DNA from: Atriophallophorus winterbourni
Taxonomy: Eukaryota > Platyhelminthes > Trematoda > Plagiorchiida > Microphallidae
Length of the DNA stretch: 64,000 bases
Assembly (NCBI GenBank): GCA_013407085.1
Contig: JACCGJ010000290.1
Span: 1 to 64,000 of the forward strand
Direction of reading: 5' to 3'
Numbering within the stretch: position 1 is the first letter of the stretch; each line of letters starts with the position of its first letter. The translations under genes were made by a program, and so were the position numbers. Under the pieces are notes generated by a model. The model saw only the letters and a program-made list of their open reading frames with translations, was not told the DNA's origin and did no database searches. This document shows positions 1-51,938 of this stretch, piece by piece.

Positions 1-1011
1 AATTGAACTGAAACATTGAAATATTTTTTAGGTTTCTAAAGACTAATTATATCAGATATGCGGGTAAAGTTTATTCTGGAATCAATCATTAGATCAATTG
101 TATTCATCACCTTGACAGCAGTTTTAACATTTCAACTCAAACATTTGAGCTCTTCAACCCGCTGAATTAATTTAATTTGGCCTTGAATACAATCGTCGCT
201 CAAGCAGATTTGTTCGCAGGGAAATCTTTGCTATGTGAGTTATCAAGTTATTTTTAATTTAGAATCAAAATTATCGAATCCCATTTTCCGTTCGTTTGTG
301 CTAATTCCTTCTCGGAAAAAAATTAAAACCAATTACCCAATCGTTCTTTTTATCAGTTCAGTTTACAGTTCACTGTACAGTAGCTAGTCGGGCATCCATA
401 ATGCTACTCCTTATATCACTAAAAGTCTCTTGTACATCACTTAACGTTTTACGGATTATTTTGCGGAAAAAAATCTGGATCGCGTAAAAAACGTACACCG
501 ACTATTGTATCTTTTAAATGCTTAAATACTTTACTCCTCAATTCCTAGGCATCTCTGCTTGCCAAAGGTATTCGTTGTGAGAACCATGTTTAATTTTGAT
601 ATGCACGTGAAGGAGATATTTCATTTAAGTTGAATCTCTATGTAACTTGCCTCTACCATATGGATTACTTCAATTCGAAACTACTTAATTCGAAGCTTAA
701 TGCGATTTCCACAGCCTATCAGAAGCTTGAACGAAGTTAGATTTCGAAGGCACTATTATATAGGATTTGTAAAATAAACCGTGCTGTCTAAATAAACAAT
801 CATATATTACTTTTTAATAAAATATGGCTTCAAACAAATAATCACAAACTGATTCCTGGTCAAGTGCTTAAGACGTTTATTGTGGTGCTCCCATGCATCA
901 CTTACACACCGCCATCAGTTTTTCACTGTTACCGTTTTTTGCTAAGGCCTTCAAAGAAAGTGTCGCGAACAACTTATTCAATTATACGTTTTTTATTGAT
1001 TCACCGAATAC
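1..1011. other. No recognisable gene or repeat
   Basis: AT-rich sequence with stops in all frames. I see no protein similarity and no member of the repeat families found elsewhere in the window. It may be intron or 5' flank of the mannosidase gene, whose start exon was not found. Confidence 0.4.
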
Positions 1012-1022
1012 ATTCAAATACG

Positions 1023-1588
1023 GTTCACAAGTTTGTCATAGTCGGGGGTGGCAGTGAGGATAAGCTCCCACTGTCTACAAAATTATCCCATATAGCGCGC
1101 GTCTCAAATAACCACTGACAACCAAGTCCAGCATCTGGCCTGCACGTGTGGCTCCCCGAGTCTGGTGGAACTGCTTCTACCAGCAGAAAAAATGGCGATG
1201 GCGAGTGACTGGCACTTGAAAACCAGTTTTCTTCGGGCATATGGAGCTCGTTAGCCTGGTGGGCATTTCGTCTAGGGGAAGGAAAACACTGATTTCGAAC
1301 ATCAGCTGCCTTGCGGGATACCCGATCGCCTGAAAGGCTTCAGGAGAAAACCCTGATAAAAATTCTTAATTAGAGTCACGTAGACGGTTAGTTGGTGCAC
1401 ACCACCACTTTCTGTCAACTCACTGCTGCTTTGCGGGTCGCACTTGCTTGTAGAAAGGCTAGAGAAGCTGACTCGAACAACTGCCGAGTGGTGCTGGGGA
1501 AGCCGATTTGTACCCAAATTCCCAATACCCTTCATTGAAGCCGACTCATCCTCCTGGAGGAGATAGTCACACACAAAAATTTGAAAGT
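1023..1588 (+). mobile_element. Family B non-autonomous retroelement, full length
   Basis: This copy is flanked by ATTCAAATACG (1012-1022) and ATTCAAATGCG (1589-1599), a one-mismatch direct repeat best read as a target-site duplication. It runs from the family's 5' start (GTTTGTCATAG here) to the tail after GGAGGAGATAGTC. It shares ordered blocks with copies at 19442, 28205, 39156 and 41113, for example GGTGCTGGGG and the CATCCTCCTGGAGGAG hairpin near the 3' end. TSDs of 10-16 bp and tails rich in AAGT units in sister copies indicate LINE-driven retrotransposition. It has no coding capacity of its own. Confidence 0.75.
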
Positions 1589-1599
1589 ATTCAAATGCG

Positions 1600-2603
1600 T
1601 TGAAAGAGAATAGCTTTTAAAAAACTTGATTTTATAGACTACCCAACAAGACTGCATCACCACATTACGTTTTTTACTCTATCATCAAGGATTTAGTCTA
1701 CGTTAACAACTACACCTCAGAGGATTTTGAAATTTGTCGACGTGTCTAACAAATATGTTCTTGTTTTTGTTCTTAGTTTCGCTGCTAAAGCACGCTTTTA
1801 AAACAAGATTTTTTATATAAAGATATCACAAGGTGATGTTCTGCGCTTTAACTCTGTTTCCTACTTTTACATGTTTCCAGGCTCGCTAAACTATCTCAGC
1901 AAGACGTTAAACATCAACTACTATGCATTTATCAATGAATACAGTTCGTGTTTCGTAAATTGCTTGCTCATTGTTACATAGCGTTTGATACAGTATCTAT
2001 ATTTGTGCGCTACTCTTTTTTGGTTAAATTTAGGTTGGATATGACTGGAAATATATTAAAAGTCAACCGCGACCCCAGAATTTCTTCGGGGGTGTACTTT
2101 TTCAACTTCATTTGCATAATAAAACGAATCAGGTCAGGGCAAATATTGTCCCTGTCTCTGTCCTTCCCTTTCGATGCACTGAAGTTTGTCATGGCTGTGA
2201 TGCAGAAAATCCAGCGATTTCCATTGTTTAATTTTCAGCTACTCTTTGTTCACGATTTTATATAAACACTGCTAACTCATTCTTTTGTATCCGCTGAATT
2301 AGATTCTTGAAATTTATATATTGCATCTAGGTCATCACACATTTTGAACTAGACGGTGCTGCACGGTAGGGTACTTAAAATGTGCTCATATACTATCCTG
2401 TTACTCCGACCCAGCCAGCCGCATGGTAATGAAACTCAGATTGCAGCATGTTCTCGTGCCACTTATTACCGGTGGTAAATTATTGTAATAATGAGCTTAT
2501 TGCACTCATAAAACAGTTAGATGAACTCACTAGTGGCTAGATCATTTACACAAATGAACATAAGCATAGGTACAATTATTGAACGCTTGTTCGTTGTCGC
2601 GTT
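1600..2603. other. No recognisable gene
   Basis: A few short open frames occur, the longest about 105 codons at 1948-2265, but none resembles a known protein and none is bounded by convincing splice signals. Confidence 0.35.
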
Positions 2604-2730
2604 CCATCATCATCAGGGATTACATTACACCGGTAAAATGTACAAAATGCTTAACTGCCATACACGCATAAAAATGGAAAACCTAACAATGGGAAGGGGT
2701 GGGACTTTAACTGCTACCGTATCTTTAGAA
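2604..2730 (-). repeat. LINE E 3' tail fragment
   Basis: Read on the minus strand, this aligns with the 3' untranslated tail of the full-length LINE at 45193-49154. Shared blocks include ACCGGTGTAAT next to a (TGATGA) tail, the AAGCATT block and the GTCCCACCCCTTCCC block. It is a 5'-truncated insertion containing only the tail. Confidence 0.6.
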
Positions 2731-2810
2731 GATTATGTGTCTAATGACTTTTGAAAGGTTACTAATAAGGGTCTTAAGCTGTCTATGTCATGTGACGACT
2801 AATTTTGTTT

Positions 2811-3616
2811 CTCATATCTGTCTAGGCCTGGGCAACCTGATAGTATCCTAGCCCACGTGCTGTCTCTGACTGTGCGGCACTTTGCCTGGATCAGGGTTGT
2901 GCTTTCATACCATGTGACGACTTAACCACCACGAGATCTTCGCTAATCCGGACGTGGTGTCGCAAAAATAATCCGTTTCCGGTGTTGGTGGTCTGACATC
3001 CGTTCAACGTGACCCAACCAGAAGTTATCGAATACTTTTGCAGACGCTGGGTGTGCTCTTCACGAAAGATCTAAGTTTCTGATCCATAGGTAAAACAACC
3101 CGAGCTGTCGCTTTTCAGTCTCTGACTGTGCGGCACTTTGCCTGGATCAGGCTTGTGCTTTCATTCATCATACATACATACCTTTAAGTTATAGTTGCAG
3201 TACTTTCTATTTTCTTTCTCATATCTGTCTAGGCCTGGGCAACCTGATAGTATCTTAGCCCACGTGCTGTCTCTGACTGTGCGGCACTTTGCCTGGATCA
3301 GGGTTGTGCTTTCATACCATGTGACGACTTAACCACCACGAGATCTTCGCTAATCCGGACGTGGTGTCGCAAAAATAATCCGTTTCCGGTGTTGGTTGTC
3401 TGAAATCCGTAAAACGTGACCCAACCAGCAGTTATCGAATACTTTTGCAGACGCTGGGTGTGCTATTTACGCAAGATCTAAGTTTCGGATCCATATGATA
3501 TAACAACCCGAGCTGTCGCTTTTCAGTCTCTGACTGTGCGGCACTTTGCCTGGATCCGGTTTGTGCTTTCATGCATCATACATACATACCTTTGAGTTAT
3601 AGTGACAGTACTTTCT
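2811..3616 (-). repeat. Tandem duplication (period ~407 bp) carrying family A pieces
   Basis: The segment beginning CTCATATCTGTCTAGG at 2811 recurs at 3218 and stays collinear to the CATACATACATACC block (about 3170 and 3579). Each unit carries two minus-strand pieces of family A (2811-2913 and 3117-3163; 3218-3320 and 3523-3572), separated by about 200 bp of unrelated sequence. Scattered point differences suggest an old duplication. Confidence 0.8.
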
Positions 3617-3882
3617 GACGCTAAATGTGATTTAGGCTGTGTAATGCTACGGTCCCCTAAGTAATGCGCACTGAAACCTCGTCATCTAGCGATGCAGAAT
3701 TATTGAAACTACTACCTTGATATATAAAACGATCTACATTTTCAAGTAATAAATTGCTGTTTGATAATTCGATTTTTGCCCCATAGTATAGTGTATCTGT
3801 CATTCTGTACGTGGTCAGTCGAAGAACTTCATAAAGACAATGAACTACTTCCGAAATTTCGTAGTTTTCTTGAATGAAAATT

Positions 3883-3990
3883 GGTATGAAAGCACAAGCC
3901 TGCTCCAGGCAAAGTGCCGCACAGCCAGGGACTGCACATGGGCTAAGATACTGTCAGGTTGCCCAGGCCTAGACAGATACGAGGGAGAAA
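3883..3990 (+). repeat. Family A short interspersed repeat, 5' half
   Basis: This is the first ~105 bp of the family: GGTATGAAAGCACAAGCC, CAGGCAAAGTGCCGCAC, then CAGGTTGCCCAGGCCTAG. The family is at least 20-fold repeated in the window, in both orientations, with a full length of about 235 bp. I see no tRNA or 5S boxes. The GCCTG/CAGGC and GCAC/GTGC pairs near the 5' end could form a hairpin. Confidence 0.85.
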
Positions 3991-4564
3991 AAAGAAAATT
4001 AAATGGTAGTAAGCCTTGGTGACTTGCAGACAAAAAAATTCACGTTTAAATAATACATGTTCTGAGCAACTTGCCTACACTCAAACCAGCAGAAGCATTC
4101 ATTCCTTAATCTATCTAAGCTTGAATATTTTTTTACAAAATACTATTAGTCTGCAATTTCGCATTCAGATTTGCATCTATCACCACAAGCTTATCATCTT
4201 ACACTGCTTAATTAGATCGCGTACTAAGGATTATGCAACTTGTTCACATTCGGTAGCTTTAACATCCAGTCAACCTAGCCAGCAATGCTACAATTTCATT
4301 ATGAATACTCTCAAATGTTTCACCAACTTGCTCGTATGGTCCATGTACAGCGGATGTCAAACAGTCGCTTTCCTAAAATCGTTTTGCTTACCGCACTTGA
4401 ATCCGAACGTCACTAATCTATGGGCTACCATGTTCTAATTTAGATCGAGAATAACTCCTTAAGCAGCCGTTTTTAATGGGATGTGCGCGATTGAACATAG
4501 CAGTGACTGTTTAATATGAAATATACTGTCTGCTGATGAAGAACAAGTTCACATAATCATGAAT

Positions 4565-4924
4565 AGAAAGTTTGCAATGAATCGTTTAGAGCAGGTTTTT
4601 TGGTCGCGTTTCTCTTCTGAACACAGAAGCTTCGTCAGATCAAGGGTTCTGCATCTAATATGTACATGTATAACGTAAGCAGTGGGTCAGCGGACGCTGT
4701 TCGCACATGCAAAATAAACAATTTAGGGATTAACGCAAAATTTAGTATGTGTGATCAATGGTCTTGATCATGCCTGTGTATCTGAGAGAACTCAGGATTG
4801 GTCAGGAAAATGCCATTTAAACCTGAACACTGTTTGTACCGACACCCTTGGCCTGGCGAAGCTTCTGTGTTCAGAAGAGAAACGCTATCAAAAAACCTGT
4901 TCTATCATTCATTGCAAACTTTCT
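4565..4924. mobile_element. Foldback/MITE-like element with ~80-bp inverted arms
   Basis: The arm 4565-4647 is the imperfect reverse complement of 4844-4924. Both contain AGAAAGTTTGCAATGAAT, CAGGTTTTTTG and CTCTTCTGAACACAGAAGC. The loop between them is about 195 bp and has no open frame of note. I could not define a clean TSD. It could be a non-autonomous DNA transposon or two opposed copies of one repeat. Confidence 0.7.
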
Positions 4925-5857
4925 TTTCAATTTTACGCGCCCCTGATCAATCTTGAATATTTTCGAATATCTTGTTCATATAATCAAGTTTCTTTCATAG
5001 ATGAACAATTTTCACACTTAAAACTTCATTGCTAAGAAAATGGTTGTCTCTTTGACATTATACATACTATAACTATGCATGTCGTCTAAGGGAAACTCAG
5101 CAGTATTTTAAATCATATGTGTTTCCATGTATTCAATTTTTCATTTGTGTATCGTCCACCTTGTTCCTTTGAAATCTATTTTTGGGAGAAAATCCAATAT
5201 TTCCATGTTATGCTATTTCTTCACTGGATTGATGGCCTCAATAATCACTAATGTCGCATTCATGGCAAGAGCAAGTTGTCAAGTTCGCTTTGCCTGCAAA
5301 CCTTTCAGTTTAATAATCGTAGTTGATCCCCTTCGCATGATGATATCGTCTAGAAGTTTTTCAGGTTCACGCTCATATCTGGGAAACTGTAAACGATCAA
5401 TGTTTTAATTGAACGAGTTCACGATAAATGTGTCACTGTTTATTTTATATAATTTGAATATATTTGACAATCTTCTGGCTGCTCTGTTTCGTCCTACAAT
5501 GCAACAACTCGAATCAGCTGAATAAAATGATGAAAGAAGTTGACGTTATTAGATAACTTTCGGTTGCTAAGTTCTTTCTTAGTGCTCATTTAATGATCGT
5601 AACGCGTGGTCGTTCCTTTCGATTGTTTGTCATCATAGGATGTCGGTGATATCCGTAACATTCGGTGTGATAATCTACACCTAATATTATGAAGCGTGAG
5701 AATTCTTACAGCATTTGGTTATATCTATGCAAATTAGTGGTTCCATCCTAATTTATTCGATGTATAAACGGTTCAGTAACGTGTAATAATCAGAAATATG
5801 ATCCACTATGTCAAATACTGTGGGTAGAGTTGCACGAGTATGATACGTGGCAGTGTC
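4925..5857. other. No recognisable gene
   Basis: Short, T-rich hydrophobic open frames only (for example 5127-5408). No motif, splice structure or repeat family was recognised. Confidence 0.35.
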
Positions 5858-5859
5858 TG

Positions 5860-5997
5860 AAACACTACCATTTCTATTTCTATCCCCTCCCCCTCATACC
5901 TGTCTAGGCCTGGGCAACCTGACAGTATCTTAGCCCACGTGCAGTCTCTGATTATGCGGCACTTTGTCTGGATCAGGCTTGTGCTTTCATACCATAC
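5860..5997 (-). repeat. Family A repeat, 5' portion
   Basis: Minus-strand copy covering the 5' ~135 bp, from the GGTATGAAAGCAC end (right) through CAGGCCTAGACAGG to the AGAAATAGAAATGGTAGTG block. It is 5'-complete and lacks the 3' ~100 bp. Confidence 0.85.
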
Positions 5998-6439
5998 CAT
6001 ACTGTAGTAGTAATACTCCATTTTACGAAGGCTTTAGAAACCCTTAACGCTGAAAAAGTTATCTCACCTTTTTACATGAATTCGAGAATTTACTTTGCAG
6101 AGATTGCTGATAGTAGCGCAACCATGTACATTGAATCAATTGTCAAATCAACACTATATTGCTTACTTTGTCATAGGCCCATTGTTTATTTGAAATCATT
6201 AACTAGTTTGACCAATTCCATCAAATCTTTTCCATAATTTGTCGATCTATGTTGTCTGTGGGTATGGAATGACAATCTTTGAATCTTGCACGGTTATTAG
6301 TGATTGAGGCTCCTCCAAAAATTTTGCAATGTCGGAGACAATCAAAGTCCGAATGATATCTCAATACTCATGTAGTGGTATGAATTCACCTGCCTAGATC
6401 CAGACAATGGGCTACACTGTCAAGATTGTGCCTGTCCTA

Positions 6440-6705
6440 AGCTACGGTCAACACCTCACTTACTTTACTTACTTTACTTTACTTTTGTGCGGCTGGCTCC
6501 ACGGGTGGATTAGCCGGCTTCATTAATGTCTCGGATCACACCAGCCCACGCACATCGATCGGAGGCGAGATCGTTGCAGATCGTGATCCAGTCTCGTTCC
6601 CACCTGCGAACTCCGTAGACGGTGCGCAGACCCATTGAGACATCATCATGAAGTTTCTTGGGGGTAGTGTACAAGTGATGTCCCCAGCACCTCACTACCG
6701 TTTGC
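6440..6705 (-). mobile_element. Family B 3' end with LINE-like ORF terminus
   Basis: On the minus strand this encodes a tail ending DRCAWAGVIRDINEAG-stop, followed by the family's (AAGT)n tail (left end 6440-6490). The same peptide, with DRRAWAGAIRDINEAG, is encoded on the plus strand at 41600-41763 in a longer family B copy. The W/DR-AW-IRD pattern resembles the extreme C-terminus of non-LTR retrotransposon polyproteins, so the family probably derives from a LINE 3' end. Confidence 0.6.
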
Positions 6706-7470
6706 AAATCAGTTTAGCACAACTTTCCGTGCACTACTTGAGTAATTCACAGTTGCATGTCTACATATGTTTAGTTAATGACTTTTAGGCATTGTTTACT
6801 CTACTGAATAGTGTAAGAGTATAAGGACATGAAAAGCGATCAGGACTGAGACTACTGGATTTATAAGGCCGAAGAATCCATGCAATGCCCGATTGCCTGG
6901 CAGGAGTGCAATAAAATCTTATTCCTTTTACTCAGTTGGCAATATGCGCCACAAAGTTTTATAGAATTTAAAGTGAGCATGAAAATCACCACTTGAATTA
7001 CATTACTACTAGACGATAAATGTACGCAAAATCACAGCCTTTAGATGTACGTCATTAGGCAGGCGTGTAAAACCACGAAAACCTTTTTATCCATTCGGAC
7101 TTCATTTTTCTGCTTCTTTCATGATAAAAATTCATGGTTGAAAGGTCGATACAAATGATGCATGTTGACAATTGATGTTACGTTTCTTTTGCTGCCAGTG
7201 TATCATGCCGTGCACTCTCGTCATGCAGGTCATCCAGCTCTAGCTAAACCAAATGAAAACCTTTTCTGGTCACATTAACGCGAAATTTTCATTCCTCTCA
7301 AGCCTGTCCTTCAGTACGAAATAGTTGACCGTTCTCGGAGTGATGGCCATTCAATTTTTATTATTGCATCTCTTGTACAGCAATGAGATGCATCCTTTGA
7401 TAAATTGTTCTGTTGCTTATGTGGACGCATTTTCCAATTCACTCAGTTGCCGTCGGATGTATGTATATAT
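6706..7470. other. No recognisable gene
   Basis: Nothing recognised apart from unassigned AT-rich sequence. The start-codon exon of the mannosidase could lie here, but no candidate could be defended. Confidence 0.3.
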
Positions 7471-7568
7471 GTATGAAATCATAAGGCTGGTCCAGGCAAA
7501 TTGCCGCACAGTCAAACTGCGCATGGGCTGAGATACTGTCAGGCTGCTCAGGCCTAGACAGATATGAC
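7471..7568 (+). repeat. Family A repeat, 5' portion
   Basis: Diverged copy: GTATGAAATCATAAGGC, CAGGCAAATTGCCGCAC, then GTCAGGCTGCTCAGGCCTAG. It truncates after the GATATGA block. Confidence 0.8.
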
Positions 7569-7828
7569 AACAGAAATAGAAAGAAAACTATAAACCATGT
7601 TATCTAGCTTTCAATGGAACGAGCATACGCTTATATCAATTCATCTGTTGTCTACTACTACGATAACAGCAGACTGCATGAGATAGCTGAATCATAATAA
7701 GTTGAACAAAGACTGAGTACGAAGGTGAACATCTCAATCCTCGACAGAGCTTCTTTTTGAACTACATATAGTACTTATTGTAGAATCTGATATATATATA
7801 TCATTAAAATATCACACATTCTTTTCAG

Positions 7829-49592
<41,764 letters not shown>

Positions 49593-50099
49593 GCTGTTGT
49601 TCTTTCAAGACACGCAGTTTTTGCGTTTTCCGTTGGTGCATCATTATTTCGCGGAATCGTTTCTGTGATATTTCAACCCCATTCTTTGGAGCGTCTTCTC
49701 CCTAACCTTGCGGTTATTGTTCTTTTGTTCGATTCCGTTTTTGTACACTTGTTCACTTCACTGTCTTTCGGGTTGGCCTGTTTATCGATTTGTTCACTTT
49801 TCTCCGGCACGATGGAACGGTAATTTCTCTTCCGTCCTTTCAATCATTTTCAACGACATCTGTTTTGTTGTTGGGGTTCTTATTTGTTTATGATCCACTA
49901 GTCTCTTGTTATTTCCAGTGCAATTTTCTTTCTGATTATTGAATGAAAAGAAATTATAAAACATGAGTTAGCTTTTTTGGATCATCTACCGTTAAAATGA
50001 GCCAATATCTAGGCTGTTTATTGGCTCAGAGCGCTTCCTTGTCTCCGTGCTTAATAGGTTATTAAACGTTGATACATAACTTTGCTGTGTTATTTAGAG
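49593..50099 (+). other. Mannosidase 3' flank, no gene
   Basis: Presumed 3' untranslated region and flank. The only poly(A)-signal-like hexamer seen is ATTAAA at 50061-50066, about 470 bp past the stop. Confidence 0.35.
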
Positions 50100-50660
50100 T
50101 GGCTCAACCATTACGGAGAACTCCTCGCTGCACATGGCGATTTATAAGCGGTTTTGCAGAGCCGATCACATTTTCCCGTTTGAACACTGGTGTCATGGCC
50201 AACCGCAAATTGACTGTGAAGACAAAGATGGTGGTGTATAGTGCTTGCTTACAGAATGCCTTACTGTACGGCAGCGGAACCCAGACAATCCACGCAAGAC
50301 ACGAGCGGAAGCTGAATGCATTCCATTTACAAGGCATCCACCGTATCTTGAGCACATCGTAGATGCATCATTAACCAATATTGAAGTGCTTCCTCAATCC
50401 CGTCAGCAGAGCATGTTCACCCTACTCACTTAGCGCCGTCTGTGTCATGTGTACGGTATGAAAAATGGTTGTATTCCCAAAAATCTCATCAGATAAGTTG
50501 ATAACATGAATCCGACCATTGGACAGACTGTGCCTATCATACAAAGACTCTTGCGAAAGAGGTATGAAACCTGTCGGCATTGACCATACAAGTTGGACTT
50601 GATTGTTGAGATTGAAAGCATTATGAAGAGCCTCATCTGCAAGCTGAAAACGAACGGTTG
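50100..50660 (+). pseudogene. LINE C 3' part, degenerate
   Basis: Reads NRKLTVKTKMVVYSACLQNA, LLYGSGTQTIHARHERKLNA, FHLQGIHRIL, then after stops MKNGCIPKN and the RRYE/PVGID blocks, parallel to the copy at 62318-63045. The loss of open frame in the second half indicates age. Confidence 0.75.
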
Positions 50661-51720
50661 AGATGATTTACTACCTCATCTGTCGGAACTATACATCCCG
50701 TTTTTCAGGGGGCTATGATGCATTTATCCTTGGCACGTCAGCTTAAGGATATCAAAATCCTTGTTGGGTAGCCGTAGGCAGGTAGGTAGGAGGAATATTC
50801 TCCTAATAACCATGCGTAGCTACCTTTCCTTCCTAGATATCTGGCTGTGTCGGGTCTGCTTGATGAATAAAAACGACATCAGGCTGGTGACGTGTCAGAT
50901 GGTGTCCAAACTCGTTCATGTTGGTTTCAGACTCAATGTCAATGTTTGTTACTAATTAATGACAGAATGCTTCCTACGTGTATCTTTTATGCTTCGGTAA
51001 TAGACCCATGTGTATTGGCAATTAGTAGTAGTGAATCTGAGGTAAATTAAATGAACTGTTGAGGTTCAATTCTGTTAATAGTCGGTATCAAGATGATAGA
51101 ATAGATGAATTGCTATATATTGTGCCGGGCTCCTCGGACCTTCTCAAGCGCATGCCGATCTTATATCTCATCTGCAATCCGATTCGGGGATAATCATTTC
51201 TTCCACAAAGTTTCAGCTTCGTGCAACATCCAGGCAGTTACCACTAGCTGCTGCGTGATCTAGACTTAAAGGAAAATTTGATGGCAGAAAGCTTCACCGA
51301 CTAAAAATATTTAAATTCTTGTGATCTTAAAGTATCACCTTAATAAATATGTGGGCATACCTGCCTGAAACACCTATAAATTATGTGATTATAATTTAAG
51401 GCTAGCTGCGATTATAATTATAAGGCTAGCTGTCATTGGCGAATTAATGGCGGTCGCATCTTGGCTTGTGATCATCTTGAAACTAATGGAATTTCAGTGG
51501 TTTTAACGGATCAAAAATAGAGCTTAGTTGGAGCAGGTTTAGACAGCAGTTCGATAGAGCACTACAATTTCTGATTTCAAAATATGACGAAAGTTGAAAA
51601 GCAGCGCATGGATTTAAATAGCGTAGGTGATCAGTACCGTGTGTACAGTTTCCAGCTAATGATTGGACCGTGGTTGGGCAAACGAAGTCGATGCGTAAAC
51701 AAGGAGCGCTTGTATGCCAC
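50661..51720. other. Nothing recognised
   Basis: Intergenic or unknown. Short open frames only. Confidence 0.35.
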
Positions 51721-51721
51721 T

Positions 51722-51790
51722 GTTGGATAAGGCTGGTACGACCAACCTGTTCAAAGCATGTGTCCAAACACGTTAAATGGGGTTAAGCCC
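51722..51790 (+). repeat. Single arm of the foldback family
   Basis: TTGGATAAGGCTGGTACGAC, CAACCTGTTCAAAGCATGTG and TAAATGGGGTTAAGCCC match the left arm of the element at 61044. The opposite arm is absent; the inverted repeat with the hammerhead follows at once. Confidence 0.65.
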
Positions 51791-51803
51791 ATAACCATGA
51801 AAC

Positions 51804-51938
51804 AAAATATTCATTTGCATGCTTTTCCGTCATTCACACCCCACGACCGGTTTCGTGCTGTTTGCACTCATCAGGTAGGGACAGCACGAAACCGGTCGTG
51901 GGGTGTGAATAACGGAAAAGCATGCAAATGAATATTTT
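51804..51938. repeat. 58-bp inverted repeat centred on a hammerhead
   Basis: Arms 51804-51861 and 51881-51938 are reverse complements with one mismatch in 58, separated by 19 bp. Each arm contains the 3' half of the ribozyme (AGCACGAAACCGGTCG) plus GGGGTGTGAAT and AGCATGCAAATGAATATTTT. The spacer holds the CTGATGA half that completes the minus-strand ribozyme only. Confidence 0.92.
51839..51880 (-). ncRNA. Type I hammerhead ribozyme, best copy
   Basis: Minus strand: helix I CCCTAC/GTGGGG (5 Watson-Crick pairs and one wobble), core CTGATGA, stem II GTGC-AAACA-GCAC fully paired, GAAAC, stem III ACCGGT (self-complementary, no loop), cleavage triplet GTC then GTGGGG. Every conserved nucleotide of the motif is present. 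With no stem III loop, efficient folding would need a second molecule or unit pairing across ACCGGT. This is the most likely active ribozyme in the window. Confidence 0.85.

Noticed and set aside
3883..3990. Family A as a tRNA- or 5S-derived SINE
   Set aside because: No A box/B box or 5S internal promoter pattern is visible in the best copies. Its origin is left open.
4531..4560. CTGATGAAGAACAAG as a hammerhead core
   Set aside because: No GAAAC segment or pairing stems follow.
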